NCBI RefSeq assembly: GCF_030546805.1
Contig: NZ_JAUOPC010000010.1
Coordinates: forward strand, 124,001 to 188,000
Length of the DNA stretch: 64,000 nt
Direction: 5' to 3'
Source of the DNA: Cyclobacterium sp. 1_MG-2023
GTDB taxonomy: Bacteria; Bacteroidota; Bacteroidia; Cytophagales; Cyclobacteriaceae
This document shows, piece after piece, positions 62,138 to 64,000 of this stretch (positions are counted from its first letter, which is position 1; every line of letters begins with the position of its first letter). A program made the translations under genes and the position numbers. The notes below the pieces were generated by a model, which worked only from the letters and a program-made list of their open reading frames with translations, had not been told where the DNA came from and made no database searches.

Positions 62138-64000
62138 CTAGGTGGCTATAGGCGCAGCAAGACAGGCGTCAGGAATATTGAATGCATTGACCAATGGGAC
62201 GGCATCCTTACGCATATTCCAGCACAATTGGTTGACCATTTTTCGAATGGCCTTTGATTTACCACCTTCCATATAGCCTTGCTCCAAGTACCATCCATTG
62301 TGTTTTTCAATTTGATGTAAGGCATAGAGGTCGCAGAGTTGCTTGAGAACTTGCTTAAGTTCAGGATCACTTGTCTGCTCAATTTTCTCAATAAATTTCT
62401 CCAGCACAACCCTTTCAATAAATGCCAGACTTAATGTATAAAGGTGGTGTTGAGCAACATTCACCGCATCAAAAGGATCCATTCCCTCACCCATTAACCG
62501 TTTTAACCTATTGGCTGCAGAGTTTAGAATGCTGTTTTCTCTGTATTGGAAGGCATTCAGATGAAATTCAGAATCCAAAAGATGGCTCTCGTCCTTATTT
62601 CTAGTGATAATATAATTCTTTTCAGTTAAGCTTGTTTTGGCTTTGGCTACCACATAATCAATAATGGTAAACAAGTTCATGTTTTCAAACTGTTCTTTGT
62701 AAGCACTAAGCCTACTTTTTGCTACAAGTTGTAACAGAACAGTGTTGTCGCCCTCAAAGGTGGTGTATACATCCGAATCATTTTTTAGTGCATCAATTCT
62801 GTTTTCAGACAGGAAACCTTTGCCACCACAGGCCTCTCTACATTCCTGTAAGGTATCGGTATTGTGCCAAGTAGCATAAGCCTTTAAACCTGCAGCCAAT
62901 GCCTCGATTTCTTGCATTTCTTCTTCTTTCCTATTTAAGAAACGGTCAGTAACGTATTCCATAGCAAAGTGACAGGCATAAGTTTTGGCCAAAAGAGGTA
63001 GCAGTCTTCGTTGATGCATACGGTAATTGAGTATGGGTACTTCTGCTGTGTCATCTGGTCCAAACTGCCTTCGTTTATCTGCATACCTTATGGCTATTGT
63101 AAGGCCGGATTTTGATGCGGCAATTGCTGAGCGAGGAATACCAATCCTTCCACCTACCAAAGTTCCCAGCATGGTGAAGAACCTTTTGTTGTCACTGGCA
63201 ATGGGGCTTTGAAAATCCCCATTCTCATCAACAGATGAGAACCTATCCAGCATGTTTTCTTTGGGAATAACAATGGAGTCAAAACATATCAAGCCGTTGT
63301 CTACTCCATTCAAACCCATCTTTCTACCACAATCGGTAATCGATATGCCCGGTAAAGTATTGCCTTCTTCATCCCTTAAAGGAACGATGAAAGTACTTAC
63401 CCCATAATCCTTTCCTTCAATGATTAGCTTAGCAAAAACAGTGGCCATCCTTCCATGGAGGGCTGCATTGCCAATGTATTCTTTTCTCGCATGAATATGC
63501 GGGGTATGGATAGTGAAAGTTTTCTCTTGGTGATTGTAAGTGGCAGTAGTTTCTATCCCTCGGACATTTGAACCATGATTGGTTTCTGTCATGGCAAAAC
63601 AACCGGGTAGCTTTAAGCTTCCGATATCCCTTAAGTATTTTTCATGGTGTTTTTTCGTTCCCAAGGAAAAAACGCTCATTCCCCATAAGCCAAATTGAAC
63701 ACCAAATTTAATTACGGTACTTAGGTCACGATAGCTTAGGGTTTCCATGACAGTAAAATATCCCTCCATGTCATTGGCTCCTCCAAATTCTTCCGGATAG
63801 CCAATGGATCCATAACCCTTCTCAGCCAACATTTTGCACCAAAGCAGAACTTGCTCTCTGTATTCTCTTAAATTTCCCAGGTCTACATAATCAAATTCCT
63901 TCTTAGAAATAAAAGATTTGATTTCATCTATCAAAGGTTTTCTTTTGCCATCCAAGAGGAAGGTTAATTTTTCAGTAGCAAAGGCTGCTTGTGTTTCATA
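62138..64000 (-). CDS. Acyl-CoA oxidase/dehydrogenase-like enzyme, 5'-truncated by window edge
   Basis: The minus-strand frame is open to base 64000, reading YETQAAFATEKLTFLLDGKR before the TTG at 63955, so the start lies outside the window. Landmarks of the acyl-CoA oxidase-like branch are seen: FAMTETNHGSNVRGIETTA (FAD/substrate segment), RADKRRQFGP-like IRYADKRRQFG, REACGGKGFLSE and TFEGDNTVLLQLVAKSRL with the catalytic Glu in the EGDN motif. It acts in fatty acid oxidation. The permease gene follows 6 bp later, giving a probable two-gene operon of unclear logic. Confidence 0.85.
   Translation of the reverse strand, partial: YETQAAFATEKLTFLLDGKRKPLIDEIKSFISKKEFDYVDLGNLREYREQVLLWCKMLAEKGYGSIGYPEEFGGANDMEGYFTVMETLSYRDLSTVIKFGVQFGLWGMSVFSLGTKKHHEKYLRDIGSLKLPGCFAMTETNHGSNVRGIETTATYNHQEKTFTIHTPHIHARKEYIGNAALHGRMATVFAKLIIEGKDYGVSTFIVPLRDEEGNTLPGISITDCGRKMGLNGVDNGLICFDSIVIPKENMLDRFSSVDENGDFQSPIASDNKRFFTMLGTLVGGRIGIPRSAIAASKSGLTIAIRYADKRRQFGPDDTAEVPILNYRMHQRRLLPLLAKTYACHFAMEYVTDRFLNRKEEEMQEIEALAAGLKAYATWHNTDTLQECREACGGKGFLSENRIDALKNDSDVYTTFEGDNTVLLQLVAKSRLSAYKEQFENMNLFTIIDYVVAKAKTSLTEKNYIITRNKDESHLLDSEFHLNAFQYRENSILNSAANRLKRLMGEGMDPFDAVNVAQHHLYTLSLAFIERVVLEKFIEKIEQTSDPELKQVLKQLCDLYALHQIEKHNGWYLEQGYMEGGKSKAIRKMVNQLCWNMRKDAVPLVNAFNIPDACLAAPIAT

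Overview
The window reads as a chromosomal segment of a Bacteroidota bacterium, most likely a marine Cytophagales member of the Cyclobacteriaceae type (inference, no database search). The reasons are a SusC/SusD pair, many lipoproteins and sulfatases, an AT-rich sequence, several -7 boxes of the Bacteroidota TAnnTTTG type, a eukaryotic-type glycogen branching enzyme, and DUF5916 and heparinase II/III-like proteins. No phage, integrase, transposase, CRISPR array or rRNA was seen.

Layout. 1-9 kb: a cut FAD oxidoreductase, an unknown exported protein, a heparinase II/III-like lyase, a broken Uma2 gene, a Tat-exported PLP enzyme with a lipocalin-like tail, and a propeller lipoprotein. 8.5-10 kb: an AT-rich direct-repeat patch followed by a sulfatase. 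10-22 kb: mostly housekeeping genes (NYN-domain protein, histidine kinase, DUF445, EEP phosphatase, PI-PLC/rhodanese fusion, GlgB, TrkA-TrkH, PhzF-like). 22.5-27 kb: an arginine operon argB-argD-argC-argJ closed by a clear terminator. 27-30 kb: an outer-membrane barrel and a cytochrome c/sugar-dehydrogenase fusion lipoprotein. 29.6-30.3 kb: a long gene-free stretch with a palindrome, then a compact RNA locus consisting of a Bacteroidota-type promoter, a tRNA-like fold with a perfect T-arm, and an intrinsic terminator. 30.3-35 kb, minus strand: an arginine-decarboxylase-family enzyme, a TPR histidine kinase and a TetR regulator.

35-46 kb holds a nutrient-uptake locus. It has susC, susD, a secreted phosphodiesterase-type phosphatase and a DUF5916 protein on plus, with a propeller/alpha-helical exported protein convergent to them. 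Two inverted repeats lie between the TetR gene and susC. 46.7-49.8 kb: AraC regulator, aldehyde dehydrogenase and DUF779. 49.8-54.6 kb: a YtcJ-like amidohydrolase with an ABM-domain protein, then cydA-cydB. 54.7-64 kb: SMP-30 lactonase, Tat-exported enolase-superfamily enzyme and two sulfatases on plus, facing an SLC13/RCK anion permease and an acyl-CoA oxidase-like gene (cut by the window end) on minus.

The exported lactonase, dehydratase, sulfatases and anion permease suggest breakdown of sulfated sugar material, with the permease possibly handling released sulfate (inference). The most unusual item is the tRNA-like RNA near 30.1 kb. Other things worth a second look are the perfect hairpin inside the signal-peptide codons near 1.4 kb, the strong hairpins around the susD/phosphatase/DUF5916 junctions, the propeller/helical fusion, the PI-PLC/rhodanese fusion, and the 29-bp palindrome at 46.5 kb.
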